NCBI GenBank assembly: GCA_025738555.1
Contig: JAOVFP010000007.1
Location: forward strand, 186,001-250,000
Reading direction: 5' to 3'
Length of the DNA: 64,000 nt
DNA from: Cyathus striatus
Lineage: Eukaryota; Basidiomycota; Agaricomycetes; Agaricales; Nidulariaceae
The notes under the pieces are model-generated. The model made no database searches and had not been told where the DNA came from. It worked only from the letters and a program-made list of their open reading frames with translations. Both the position numbers and the translations under genes were made by a program. This document shows positions 1 through 12,139 of the stretch, in pieces; positions within the stretch are counted from its first letter, which is position 1, and each line of letters opens with the position of its first letter.

Positions 1-185
1 TGGCACTCTGCTTTTTCTCATCCCCTTCTCATTGCATCAAGTGGCACTCTGCCCCCCTCCCCTCATCATGCATCTTGCTGCAAAGGACTTTCTCACTGCA
101 TTGAGTAGCAGTCTGGCACTCTGCCCTTCCCTACCCCTTTCTTATTGTGTTGAGTGACACTCTTCCCCCCTCACCCCTGCTGTCA
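1..185. repeat. Imperfect ~60-bp tandem repeat
   Basis: Roughly three copies of a unit with the recurring phrases TTCTCATTGCATCAAGT and GGCACTCTGCCC are visible in the first 185 bases. The unit continues off the left edge of the window, so the full array length is unknown. No coding potential was seen. Confidence 0.55.
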
Positions 186-1311
186 AATTTTTGATGTTCT
201 CTGCTTCATGCAGAGCCTCTTTGGTTAGTTTAATTATAATTTTTGTCTTTCCTCTGCTTCAGCAGAGATATCCTTTTCCATATTAGGTCCTGTTGTTATG
301 TACTGATTCCCTTCCTATTGGGAAATAAATGTGAAGACACCTGGAGGGTGCAGAGAACTGTAATGGAAACCTGAAGTGAGTATGGGTGCAGAACATAGAG
401 TGGGAGTGCAGAAAGAACTGTGGCTTCAGCTTATGTGCTGCACTGCATGGATATCCCCAGGGAATGGTTCATATTTCTAGGAAGATGATATATGACAAAG
501 GGAAATGTTCCAGAGTATAAGATGAGGCTTCACCACTACACTAGGTAGCAGGAGAGAAACCTGAAGGAAAACCCAGAGCAGGTTTTGGAACTTAAGTGTA
601 GGAAGAAGTGTATGAAGTTGATATGAATACTAAAGACTACCTAGTACATCTGGAAGACTATATATACTAAGTAGGAACCTGTAGGTATGAATGTAGAAGT
701 ATAATACTAAGAGAAAGTCAAAGGGATAGGTAGAATATAAAAGCTGGACAAAGCAGAGTAGGGATGCAAATGACATGTTCAGAATGAAGAATAAGGAACT
801 AAACTACAAAGGCCATAATGAAATGTATAGGTAGAAATGGAAGAGAGGAGTAATAGAATAATGATGCAGTGAGGCTGTCATAAGAGAAACTATGTATCTG
901 AGATACCTGATAGAAAACCCAATGGGTTCTGGGTACATTCCCAGGCAGAAACATTGGGAAGTGTAAACCTGTAGCAGGTATGTTCCAGAAACAGGCTGGG
1001 TATGTTGGAAGGTCATGTGGGAATGTTGGCGCAATGTATCCAGACATGGATATAACACCTGTGGCCTTTTTATCCTGGCAGTTGTCAGTGATGAGAACAG
1101 CAGGACCTATTTGGAACTTTGTGGAAGAATTTTGGTAATTACTTGTCAAGTAGTTATTTATAGTTTGAACCTGTGATGTGTCACAACTTGTAATATATAG
1201 AAACACCTTGGGGTTCAGTTCCCTTTCTTTCTTCCCTCATCTGAGTGCATCATTTAAGATTTGTCACTGCTTTTTTGCTCTTTTTACTTTACTGTTCTCT
1301 GCTCTTTTACC
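186..1311. other. AT-rich stretch without a supportable gene
   Basis: Nothing recognisable was found here. A 135-codon minus-strand open frame (799-1206) has no motif I know and lies in AT-rich DNA where such frames occur by chance. The stretch immediately precedes the first exon of KDZ copy 1, so it may hold that element's 5' end and promoter, but no terminal repeat was identified. Confidence 0.4.
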
Positions 1312-3437
1312 ATGGCACCTAGGTCTCTTAGATCTGCCACTGCTGCTGCATCTTCCATTTCTGCTACCTCCACCAGGTCCAGGACCAAGAATTCTGAGAC
1401 TGCTGACACAACCAAGCCTCAAGCTTCTACCTCCAAGTCTAGGAGAGGAGGGCCAGCTAAGTCTGGAGGGGGGTAGGGGTGGGAGAAAGGGGATGGGAGG
1501 GAAAAGGATTATGAGTGACAATGAAGAAGAGGAGGAGGAGGAGGAGGAGGAAAGTAGGACAGGGGAGGAGGAAGTTGGAGTAGAAAGGGAGGGGGGGGGG
1601 AGGGAAGGGAGGAAGGGGAAGAGAGGGAAGGGAGGAAGGGGAAGAGAAGGAGGGAGGAGTGGGAGAGCAGGGAGGGGAGGCTAGAAAGAAGAAAATTAAG
1701 TGAGTAAAAGTGTATATTATTTTTAGTCATCTTATGTACTGGCAGGAAAAGCTCTGTTCAAAGACTTAAAGAAGACCAGCAAAATGAAGCTGCTGAAAAA
1801 CCAAAGAAATTTACAAAGTATATTCTTTTATTCATATCCACATCTTTACTCATATTGTTCTTATTTTTCAGAATTGAAAAAATCTTGGAAAATAGCAATA
1901 TTTCAGTTGCTCCACCCCCTCATTATCATGAGTGTTCAGGAACTGTCATATCAGCATCTATCCTTCAGGTACCTACTTCTCAAGATCCATTTAGCTCCCT
2001 TTCAAATGACATGGGACACTTGTTCAATGAGCATGAGACATCATTAGCATTTTCCTCATGTCCAGGTCAAATTCAGGAGGAGGATATAGATCATGAGATT
2101 ATTGAGACTACTCCCCAGAAGGCTACTGAAAAGTGGGGAAGATCCAGTTCTCCTGAGTCCCCTACTCTAAGTACTAGTAGCCACTCTTCAAAGATTAGCT
2201 GAAGGTCTATTTCCCATAGTTCTGCATCAAATAGCCAGTCCACTTCTAGCTGGTCTGTGTCCAGAACTTCTTCTAGGAATTCCACATCTATGTCTGAGAG
2301 ATCTGCAGAGAATAATATACTTCAGAATCCTGAGTGATTTGAAAACTTGATAAGGCAATACTCCACTCTAGACAATACATCTATTGACTTTCAAGGAGCA
2401 TTAAAGATCATTGGTGGGCACAGCTATCAGAATGCACTTGGAAACACCTTTAATATTGGAGACAATGACATAATGATGATTGATACCACTAATGCACCTC
2501 CATCAACTGGAGTTATCAAAATTTATAATGATCTTTTTGCTTCTCTCCCAATCTTTTCATTCAGAAAAGTGGAGCTTCAAGTTCATCTATACAAACTTCT
2601 GAAATATATAGGAACAAAGTATAAGTCCATTCAAGTATCTAATCCATATGTCTTTTTATGGGAAAACAACAGATGGTCTTTAACTGGCCAATATTCTGAG
2701 CTTTTAGAAGATAAAGACCAGGAAGTTCAATGGGAACTTGATGAGAATAAATCTACATTTTGTAAGATTTTACTTGTAAGTTTATAATTAATTTCAAGCA
2801 TAGAATATTACTTAATCTTAGGTTGGGGGGGTCTTGGGGCAACACCGGCTGTGAGTACTTCTGATGTTCCATCAGTATTTAGTGAAGAGGCTTCTACATC
2901 TTCAGCTTCTAAGTTAGGGGAATCTACTGAAGCTCAAAAGAGAATAATTGATTTTTTCAATGTTCCTCTTGCACTATGTGATCATGGAACTGTCAGTATT
3001 CATCTCCAGTATGCTAAGTGGGTATTCATTGAGAATATTATTAAAAAGTTCCCTACTATGATTAATGCTGGAAAATGGCAAAATAAAATGCCTCCTATTA
3101 GTGTTATTGCAATCATTTTTACATCAGTTCCAGCCTATTATAGATGGAAGGCTCTATTTAGCAAGCTTCCTAAATATCCTAAAATGGAGCTTTGGTTTGA
3201 GGGGAACCCAGATATCTCAGATTATGAAGTTTGGAAAGGAGAATCACAAACTCAGGAGGCATTGAAGATCATATTAAAGAAGTTTGTTAAAGAGGATAAG
3301 AAGCTTGATAAGGAAAAAGATGAGGATAGTTCTGCAGATAATAATTATAAGAGCAAAGATAAGGGAAAGGGAAAGGAAAGAGTGAAAGAGAAAAGGAAGG
3401 ATGGAAAGAGGAAGAAGAACAGAGGGGACAATAATTT
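1312..3437 (+). pseudogene. KDZ/CxC transposase gene, copy 1: N-terminal exons
   Basis: N-terminal part of a multi-exon transposase-type gene. It starts MAPRSLRSATAAASS, a Ser/Thr/Lys-rich leader like that of the second copy at 39404 (MAPNKQNNTNN), followed by an acidic poly-Glu stretch near 1525-1585 and later exons around 1880-2202, 2347-2787 and 2851-3437. The last exon holds the YYRWKALFSKLPKYP region, which aligns with copy 2, then a Lys-rich tail. A frame change sits in the G-run near 1466-1490. The exon ending at 3437 joins in phase to the exon at 3878 through a 440-bp intron, as in copy 2, so this is one gene with the downstream CxC/transposase part. Function of this N-terminal region is unknown; basic and acidic tracts suggest a nuclear, disordered segment. 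Confidence 0.6.
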
Positions 3438-3877
3438 GTAAGAATTTTTCTTAATGCTTTTTCATGTTTTCAGTTAGACTTTTTTTCTATTATGATGCAT
3501 ACATACTTTCAACAAGTATGTAAAATTGTACCATATTAAGTCTTATATTCTTTCAACAAGTTGTAAGACTTGTACAATATTTTTACTTCAATAGTACCTG
3601 TTTTTCATTTTTCTTAGTCTTACATCCTTTCAACAAGTATGTAAGACTTGTATAATATTTTTACTTCAACAGTATTATTTTCTTGTGTTTTTTATTTAGC
3701 TATTCATGCTTTCAACAAGTATGTCAAGTATGTACTATATAAACTTCAACAGTTTTACTTTTGTACTATAGTTTGAATTCATATTCTGTTTGCTTTGCCT
3801 AATCTGCAAGAATAATAAGCTAACTTAAAAAATTTCAGTTTCTGGCACTATTTTATTTGGCTTTTTATATTTTATAG
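3438..3877 (+). repeat. 440-bp intron carrying four copies of a TCAACAAGTATGTAA repeat
   Basis: The sequence between donor GTAAGA (3438) and acceptor TTTATAG (ending 3877) contains the phrase CTTTCAACAAGT four times (near 3508, 3552, 3630 and 3709), each followed by a partly self-complementary GTA..TAC string. The matching intron in copy 2 is only 105 bp (41597-41701), so copy 1 gained this repeat block. Joining the exons keeps phase. Confidence 0.55.
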
Positions 3878-5345
3878 ATTTATATCATGCATTCCAAAAG
3901 CATGGGCATCATCTACAGTGCAGGATCCATTTCCTGAAATAACATTTGTAGATTTTTCTGAATTTATCACAAGCAACTTCCATGCAGATATTACACTAGC
4001 AATGGTACTCAAAGTGTTATTTACTTTAACAAATAACACAGGCCTATTGAACCTTCATGGAAAACAAAAATTAGCCTATAGAAAATCTGCAACAAGTTGG
4101 ATTACAGCTCTTACTAGAGTTCTAAAAAGGGATCTAGGTAGTAAAATTAATAATTTGTTTACTGAAGATGAAGTTTCAAATGCTGAGGATATAACTGATG
4201 TGCAGAGAATTAATGCTTTGGGCTCAAAACTTGATTCATTTGCAACATTTTTAAAACTTGATCCAATTAAGAAAGGACACCCTTTAAATTCTGTAAGAAC
4301 CACAGAAGTTGAACCTGTTTTTACTGTTTGTCCAAGTCATTACACTTGCTCTACACCATCTTGTAAAGAGGCTCCACTTCACCAAGATGTTCATAAGAGA
4401 GATGTTTCATGTATAACCCTTATAAAAGGTATGCATGCCCACACTGGTGCTTATGTGCTTAAAGGAAAATGTGGCATTTGTAACTCATTTTATTATGCTG
4501 ATCACAAAAGTGTGAAGCATGCAAATGGTACACATATCAGAGGATTGTCAAACTCAGCAAAATATTTAAAGCTTGGACAGCAAGTCTGGGCAGATAGATC
4601 TTACACCAATGCAGTTCTGCATGGAATTTATTATTTTCATGCATCTACAGCTGCATTCACAGCATTTTGGAATGAATCCATTAGAGAGTCATCATTCAAG
4701 TTGTCTCACAGACAAACTTGGCAGGCATTCATTTCTGAAAGTGTAAGACAGGTAGCTACATACAATAATAAATCACTTATAATAACATCAGGTGAATGTC
4801 AGATTCAAGAATTAACTAGAAAAGCATTTGAAATACTTGGTCAAGAAGGTATTATTGAATGTGCTAAATATCATTCATGTAGTGAATGTACACATGAGTA
4901 CAAAAGTACTGCAGACAGAATAACTGATGACACTCCTGCTGCAGTAATTGGAATTGATGAAAATCAATCAGTTCCTATGTTACAGGGGGAAGATGCAGAA
5001 CAAGCTATGAGAGAGGAAATAGAAGCTAGAGCAAGTGCTTGGCAACACATTAGTAGTACCACCAATAATATGGATATTGACAATGAGTCATCAAGTGAAT
5101 CATACAGCAATTCATCTAATAAAACAACCAATACTGATCAATCAACTCAGGCTGAAAGAAAGCCAATGGTAAATATGGTTGTTATGGATGGCATAATTAT
5201 GGGTCCAAGACATTGTGCATACCAGGATTGTGATGGTAATTTAGAAAATGAGAGGACTGGAGTATTTTGCATAGTTCATCAAGATATGCATGGTCATTTA
5301 TGTCATATAAAATTATGTACACCATCATTTAGTAAGATTTGGTAG
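3878..5345 (+). pseudogene. KDZ/CxC transposase gene, copy 1: CxC5 and start of CxC6
   Basis: The reading frame shows the fungal CxC5-like cysteine cluster associated with KDZ transposases: paired cysteines in VCPSHYTC / CSTPSCKEA, then CGICNSFYYADHK, followed by the conserved HASTAAFTAFW / RQTWQAFISESVR region and a CSECTHEYKSTAD motif. After a Ser/Asn-rich linker comes VVMDGIIMGP, proposed as the first catalytic aspartate, and the first half of CxC6 (HCAYQDC, GVFCIVHQDMHGHLC). The cluster then breaks: compared with copy 2 roughly 20-30 residues, including the remaining Cys/His ligands, are missing and the frame shifts before the stop at 5343-5345. The family call comes from the cysteine spacing and neighbouring motifs; the catalytic assignment is inferred. 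Confidence 0.7.
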
Positions 5346-6216
5346 ACAAACACTTTTAGGAATAAGAAGAATTATTTGCAGAAGTGAAGAGGAATGAGTG
5401 GATTGGCTTCCTCATATAAATCAGCAGGGAATACCCCATGATGATGCTCCTGCACCACATGAGGAGCAAAATCATTACTTCACTGCTTCTTGGTTTTACT
5501 GTGTTGAAACCTTATGTGCACCATGTGGAGCAGTTATTGCATGGACAAAGTTTACAAAATCTGAGGGACCTGGAAATATCATGAGATTTTTAGATCATGT
5601 TTATTCAACTCTTGAATCTCATCCAAGCTATGTCTGTATTGACAAAGCATGTGTAGTGTTGAAAAATGCTGTGCTAAATAGTGCATGGAGGATCTGGAGT
5701 TTAACAACAAGATTTATTGTTGATTCATATCACTACATTAATCACAGAACAACTGATTATACTTGTTGTAAATGGTGCAATCCAGCACCATTAAATGGAT
5801 TTGCACCCAACTTGGTTGTAGTAGAAAATGATATACATGGAAGACCACATTATAAAAGAGCATTTAATACCCAAGTAAGTAATAAATTAACATGTATATA
5901 GAACTTCATCTAAAGTTTTGATACAGGCTTGTGAGCAGCTAAATGCTTGGCTTGGAGGATTTCAAAGCATTCTTAATAGAATGACTGTTGTAAACTTCAA
6001 CTGGACCATACATGCACTTCTATTCATTCATACCCAAAAATTTATTAAAAAGCAGCTTGAAAGAACAATAATACTAAAAATGATAAAGATATGGAAGATA
6101 AAGAATCAGAAGATTCCGAAGAAGAAGAGGAGGAGGAGGAGGAGGAAGCAGCAGATGAATTTGACAGAGAAGAGGAAGAGGGGATAGCAGATTATGGATT
6201 AGATAATGATATGTAG
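5346..6216 (+). pseudogene. KDZ/CxC transposase gene, copy 1: catalytic C-terminal exons
   Basis: After a TGA at 5395-5397 the frame resumes with VDWLPHINQQ and CVETLCAPCGAVIAW, then YVCIDKACVVL (proposed second catalytic Asp), FIVDSYHYINH and CCKWCNPAPL (like the FH..H..C..NP region of KDZ transposases). A 52-bp intron (5875-5926, GTAAGT..ATACAG) leads to ACEQLNAWLGGFQS, whose Glu is the likely third catalytic residue. Near 6060 a one-base frame change is needed to enter a long acidic tail (EESEDSEEEEEEE type) that ends DYGLDNDM, stop 6214-6216. With lesions in CxC6, at 5395 and near 6060, this copy should not make a full-length protein as assembled. Confidence 0.68.
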
Positions 6217-6369
6217 GTTGTTTACTATAGTTTTGATTTTATATGAATAGTGTTTTTGTTGTATTGAATTGTTATGTTATAGGGTCACTTCAGAACTTCC
6301 CTGTCTTGAAAGATAAATAAACTTGTACATAATATATATGTCATTCTCTGTATATTTGTGGTTTACATA

Positions 6370-6770
6370 TTTAAGAAGTGAGTACAGTGAGAATACAGTG
6401 AGAGTACAGTGAGAATATAGTGAGAGTACAGTGATACATGGTGGTACATAATGTTGGGATTATGAGAGTACAGTTAGAGTACAGTGAGAGTACAGTGAGA
6501 GTACAGTGAGAGCACAGTGAGAATATAGTGAGAGTACAGTGATACATGGTGGTGCATAGTGTTAGGGCAGTGAGAGTACAGTGAGAGTACAGTGATACAT
6601 GGTGATACATGGTGATAGAATACTGAGAGTATAGAGTTGGGCTTAACTGAGAGTCCAGTGAGAGTATCACTGTACTATTGAGACTGTGGTGAGACTCCAG
6701 TGAGACTCTCAAGAGTCTAGTGAGAGTTCAGTGAGAGTCCAATGAGAATGTGGGAGAGTGCAATATACTG
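6370..6770 (+). repeat. Tandem array of ~11-bp GAGAGTACAGT units
   Basis: About 400 bp of the unit GTGAGAGTACA with variants (GTGAGAATACA, GTGATACATGG) directly downstream of KDZ copy 1. Reverse frames through it give spurious His/Ser/Thr-rich peptides. Position suggests subterminal repeats of the element, but the matching array was not found at its 5' side, so this could equally be an independent minisatellite. Confidence 0.65.
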
Positions 6771-7790
6771 AAGAAAGGCAAAAAAAACTTGGTATGGTTT
6801 TAGATATTTCTTCCACTGCCTCACTAATAATTTTGTAGGAAACTTCAGAAATGAAAGGAGCTAAGGATGCTGCTGCAGATGCAGAGGGTGTTGATGTACT
6901 TAGTGTATGAGTTTAGATTACTTTAAAAATACTTAGAATAGTTTCCTGATTCCAGTATAATTTAATATTCTAAGTTCCTATGTTCTAAGATTTTAATAAG
7001 TTTGAGGGCACATAAATATCAATTCTTTTCAAAGGTAAACTAAAAATAGAATGACTTGTTTATTTATAGAATGCACTAGGACTTCAACAGTTTATTGAGC
7101 ATGAGTTCAGGTAAACACTAAATCAATTTGGTATGTGTTCTAAATACTAGATCAATTCAGTATATCTGATTCTGTGTCTAATTCCATTCCATTCTGTTCT
7201 AATTCACTGCCCTATCTGTGGGGGGAAGAATGCCCATGCAGTTCCTGCTGTTTATTCCCTCCCTCACTCATCTATATACATTTACTCACATGCTTATTTA
7301 CAGTTTCCTATCTACTGTGCTTTCCTATCCATATGGTAGCTCTGGTCTAGGCTGAATACATGTTAACACATAGATATGGTCCATGCATGCATGGCTAAAT
7401 ATTGTGACAGCACACTTGCACAGGCACTTCCATCAGCATTTTTCCTAATTTGGAAACCACAATAATGATGTGTTATGTGTCTTTGCTTTCTTTGTCAATG
7501 TGCCATTGCTACATTGCTCTCATCCCTTTCTACACATGCCATTGTCATCAAGTATTTTGGTCACTGTGTCTGTACATTTTAGATCGAGTTCTAGAGTTCT
7601 GTAAGTCATGTGTGCTTTTATTATAGTGTTTCCATAGGTTTCTTTGGTTCATCTATTTTAGTTGGGGAATAGCACATTTCAGACTGTGTATTGTAATGTA
7701 AAATAGAAAATGAAAAGGTAGGTATTTGTTAAGACTGTAAGCTTGAGACCAAGGTGGAGTATTGCACTTTTTATATGTTTTTATTTTAAT
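6771..7790. other. Intergenic, no feature recognised
   Basis: AT-rich DNA with few CpG dinucleotides. No open frame with protein-like character, no terminal repeats and no RNA gene were found. Confidence 0.4.
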
Positions 7791-7799
7791 CCCTTGTTT

Positions 7800-8830
7800 A
7801 GTTTTTTAGGAGACAACCCAGGAACTCAGTTCCTCCTCTCATGTTCCTACTCTAATGCACTTGGTTGAAGTTCTTATTTTAATTAAGAACACAAATTTAT
7901 AAAGGGTATGTTTACAATATAGTCTGCATATCAGTGTACCTGATCTATATATATTTAATACTTAGTGCTGAAAGGGTACTGGAGGAGAGTGGCCTTCCTG
8001 TTGCTCCTCCAAAGTGAGGTCCACCCCTTAATGTACCTCAACCAGCAGCTCCAGCTTTCACTGTTACTCATAAGTGTTAATCAGACATGGAAAAAGGTAA
8101 GAAAATATTCCAAAAAATGTGTATCTAAATATTTATGTCTTCTACAGTTGAAGAAGAAAGTGAATCTGATGGATCTCAAGCCAATAATGAAAGTGAAAGC
8201 AAAGATTTGCAATTGATAGCTCTTATATACATTTTTACTAACATTTATATTGCAGAAAATAAAGAAGATTCAAGTGATGAATCTACAATTATATGGTAGA
8301 CATTGTCATGACTAGCCCACCACTCAGTCCACCTTGTACCACCAGTAAACTGAGTACAGTAGACACTGCAGATATAGCCATGATTAGCCCCAAAGGTTCT
8401 TCAAGAAGTGAAGGTAAACCTACCTTTTGTATAAATATATATATACTAACTCTAAGTAGGTGGTATTCTCAGGGGCAATGCATTTGGAAATCACTACAGT
8501 TAGTCTGGTCAAGGGATGAGTTTAGCTGTATGTATCTGATGCAGATCCAAGTACCATTGTGGTACCTGGAGTAGCATCATTTTCATTGAAGCATAATCAT
8601 ACTTCAACCATCACACCAATCTTGAAAAAACTCAAAGCAAAAGCTGAAAATTTCTTGGGTATGTTTTCTTTTATAGTTATTCAAATGCTAATATCATTTA
8701 AGCTGCTGATCACTGTCTGTTTGTTTATGAAAGCAAAGCCTGGAACCTTCTAGGAAGTTTTGAAACTGCTGTTATGGAAGATGAGGAAATTGATTAGCTT
8801 AAGATTGATGGTGAACTTATTTTGCCAGTA
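7800..8830 (+). other. Possible exon remnants of an acidic, unrecognised protein
   Basis: Short plus-strand blocks separated by intron-like spacers look gene-derived: around 8150-8215 a frame reading EEESESDGSQANNESESK, and around 8290-8415 one reading TSPPLSPPCTTSKLS. Spacers begin with GTA and end with TGCAG. No family is recognised and no continuous frame joins them, so this is at best a decayed gene or the leader of another element. Confidence 0.22.
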
Positions 8831-8989
8831 CTGAGTGTAACTATATATTTCATTCTCTTATTCTTATAAAATTTACTTAAACTGCATTATATATATTGCC
8901 TGTATAGAGGCAATTTCTGAGCATAATGTGTTGGTCAGTTGCTAAGTCAACTAAAAAAGAAATCATTTCATTCTAAGAGGTTAGAGATG

Positions 8990-10060
8990 TTTACAACGGG
9001 GTGATAGTAGCTAGATTATGTAATAATAACTACTTACTCCTAAAACAACGTAACAGGGTGGCGAGTTTGGAGGGAATTTCACAGAAGATCAGTATTAAGG
9101 ATGCTTCCAGGCAAAAGGGGGTGGAAGGGGGATGTGTAGGAAGGTTAAGGTATAACTAAGTAGTGGTTAGATAACGTCTCTGGCTATGTACGAGGCAAAC
9201 GCGCGATTCTCTATGAGTTTGCAGTTTCTTCTTACTAGACTCAAATCAAATTGCTAACCAATAATCTCGGAAAATACGCTTTATTTCACTACACTACGTC
9301 AAAGTACTTTATAACGGAAGCTGCGCGGGGGATAGCTTGGTGTACATGGCAAAACTCGTCTACTTTATATACTGCTGGAAATATGGTGGCTGAAGGTACT
9401 GTATAGCTACTGGATAGTTACATTCGGGGTACTAGGCATGGTAAACGACGTCACTGCAAAGGGAAGGCCGTATGCTCACGGAGCGTGCTGGATAGGGGGT
9501 CGAGCGTCTGTCATAGGGAGTTGCGCAATGGGGGATATGGCGCCGCGCGCATTCCTTCGGTCGATACGGGATTGGCTAAACGCGGATGTACTAAGAATAG
9601 CTCAGGTGTCGATCAGGGTTCAGGGTGCATCACTTAATCTAGCTATGTCTCGCTTCGCCGGTATCTCTGAGAGAGTTGATCGGTTGACTCGGGACTTCAG
9701 GACTCGCCGAGGCGCCTGGAAAGGCGCCTCATCATCGCTTGCTTCTCTTGGATATTGATCACGTCTTGTCCCGTGACCTTCGCGCATCGCTAGACGCGTT
9801 TCTGACTGTTATCCATTTAGTTGCTGAGTTTCGCGCCGTCTTTATCTCTCCGCTTCTGTATGCAGTACTACCTTAGGCTTTATGTTAATAATACCCTTGG
9901 TGAGTGTACTTTTTAGTAGTACTATAACTGGCAGCTTGGGTCTCGACTCCAATCCTATGATCTAACCCATGTTTGTTACCGTTTGGTGAGTACTTGTATA
10001 CATAATAGAAAAGCTAAAAATTGACTGCTATAGGTAGTGTACGCCTGTCAGGCGTCTCAG
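8990..10060. other. CpG-rich island of unknown nature
   Basis: CpG dinucleotides are frequent here (for example around 9190-9210, 9540-9580 and 9640-9760) whereas they are rare on both sides. A 106-codon plus-strand frame (9438-9758, MVNDVTAKGRPYAHG...) matches nothing I recognise. It could be a recently inserted element or a host segment that has escaped CpG decay; no terminal repeats were found. Confidence 0.35.
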
Positions 10061-11060
10061 CACACAGGGAGATTGGGGAGGGGGTGGGGGTGAATAAAGA
10101 GTGGATACACATATGACAAGTCCTCACTCCCAAATCCAGCTATTTGTAGTCATTGAATGTTGAATGGGATGTTTGCATGAGTGGGAGGCATTGGCTGGGA
10201 AGGGGGGGGAACAGGGACTTGTGGGCAACATTGACATCACAGATGATCTGGAGGGTAAGTGGAGGCAGCATCTATCATGCATTGTCAGCATGCATGAAGG
10301 TTGGGGAGGAGAGGGGAGGGGGGAGTGAATGAAGAGCGGACACATGTACAACCAGCTATTGCTCCCAAATCCAGATATTTGTCATCCACATCATTGTTGA
10401 ATGATAAATAGAGCCATTTGTATGAGTGGGAGGCCCAATGCCACTCATCACTTGAAAATCAAGGGGAGGGCAATGGCAATAGTGTGATGTTCATTCCTTG
10501 CAAGAAGAGGAAAGGGAGGGAGTGCAGGCAGAGGCACTTGTCAGCTTGATGTTCCTACCTGTGACATTATGCACATCAATTTCTGGGAAGGGGAGGAGAC
10601 ATGGGCAAGGAGGGGAGGAAGGGATAAAACAGCTAACTTGTCACTTGCAAGACAAGGGGAAGATGCATTGGGTGGATTGACACTTACTCATCAGCCACCA
10701 GATGAGGGGAGGAGGCATGGAGGAGGAGAGACAAGATGGCACTACTCATCACTCGCAAGACAAGGCAGGGGAGGAAAGGGAGGGGAATAGGGAGAGGGTG
10801 AGACAGTGCCTGTCACTTGCAAGATGAGATGAGGGAGTGAGAGTCTGAGACTCCATGGGTTATTGTCATTCAAACATTGCTGCCTTCACCTTCACCATTG
10901 TTGTTTGAGTGTGGGTGTTGTCACTTTTGATGTTTGAGCATTGCTGCCATCACCTTCACTATCATTGTTCAAGTGTTGCCACCATCACCTTTGCCATCAT
11001 TGTTTGAGTGTAGATGCCATTGCTTTCAATGTTCAAACATTGCTGCCTTTGCTGTTGTTA
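10060..11060. repeat. Cluster of three minisatellite types
   Basis: Three imperfect arrays follow each other. At about 10085-10460 a unit of about 240 bp occurs twice (shared GTGAAT.AAGAG and CTCCCAAATCCAG.TATTTGT). At about 10440-10830 a unit of roughly 90-130 bp recurs around CACTTGCAAGACAAGG. At about 10865-11060 a unit of about 60 bp recurs around ATTGCTGCC.TCACCTT. Frames through it are repeat translations, not genes. Confidence 0.55.
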
Positions 11061-12130
11061 TGGTCATTTGGGGTTCAGTGGAATGGTGGGCATGATTTTA
11101 TATGTTGTATGGCAAAGAACAATGGTCTCATGTCAATGAGACATAGCAGGAGAGTGAGTGATGAAGCTGAAGAAGCAGTGAACATACAAATATGATCTGA
11201 AACCAATGTGCCCTCTCCAAACAGCAGCTGCAACTCAGACTCTCCCTTTGCCCCAAATCCAACTATCATGTTTGTGGTTTGTTGTTGGTGTGCATTGAAC
11301 ATATGGTGTACTGGAGAGGATGTTGGAAGGCTGTGGAACTGGTATGCAATGAATGTCAATGGAAGCCCAAGCAAAAGAACACAAATAAGAGTGTTATGGT
11401 TCAATGGGAACTATAATGTTGGTGTATTCCTATGAATACATGAAGGGTCAGTATACTGGGATAGAAGGGAAGCATACTGAAGTGAGCTGTAGTTGGGTTC
11501 TCAAAGTGTAGGATTGTCCTAATCAATGAGAGAATGTCTGATTCTGGGTTAGCAAGGTACAGCTGCTTTGGGTATCAAAGTATTCCATAAGTGACAGCAT
11601 AACAAGTGAATAGGGTAATGGTATACCTACAGTACAAGACTTAGCACATAGTGTAAGTTGAGTTCTGGTTCTGAAGGTCTTTGGACAAAGTTGGAGTTTA
11701 TGTGAAGAGTGATAATATTTCAGTATCTACATAACAAGTTTAAGTAGACTACTGTAACTAATATCTAGACTACTGTAACTAATATCTAGACTATTCTACA
11801 AAAGACTTGTATGTAGGTGAAGAGTCTACCAAGTGCAGGAGCTATCTGGACTTGGTATTCTTGGCAAGGGCTTTAAGCAAGGGAAAACATATGTGTTAAG
11901 GTCAAAAAAGGTAACATGGTATTTGGATAGTTGAATATTCATAACAAAGAGGAATGGTCATAAATCCAAAGTGAAAGAGGTAAGTTGCTAATATTTTGCA
12001 AGCCATTAAGTACTTACTTTTGTTTGTAAAGACTGTCCATTTCTACATTTATACTGACAAAAGGTACAGGAGTTGTCAGGTCATTAATTGGTATAATATC
12101 CATTACCTCATGTAAGCTCTCTCTGAATTG
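11061..12130. other. Intergenic; includes a short 23-bp tandem repeat
   Basis: No gene is supported. Overlapping opposite-strand frames at 11075-11435 have no recognised motif. At about 11750-11805 the phrase TAGACTACTGTAACTAATATC is repeated about two and a half times. Confidence 0.35.
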
Positions 12131-12139
12131 TTTTACCTT

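Noticed and set aside
1178..1684. 168-codon plus-strand frame ending in a Gly/Arg/Lys/Glu-rich tail
   Set aside because: The first half is a pyrimidine-rich shadow of the true first exon. Only the acidic part after about 1500 seems to belong to the KDZ gene, in a shifted frame.
6371..6712. 113-codon His/Ser/Thr-rich minus-strand frame
   Set aside because: Translation of the 11-bp GAGAGTACAGT tandem array.
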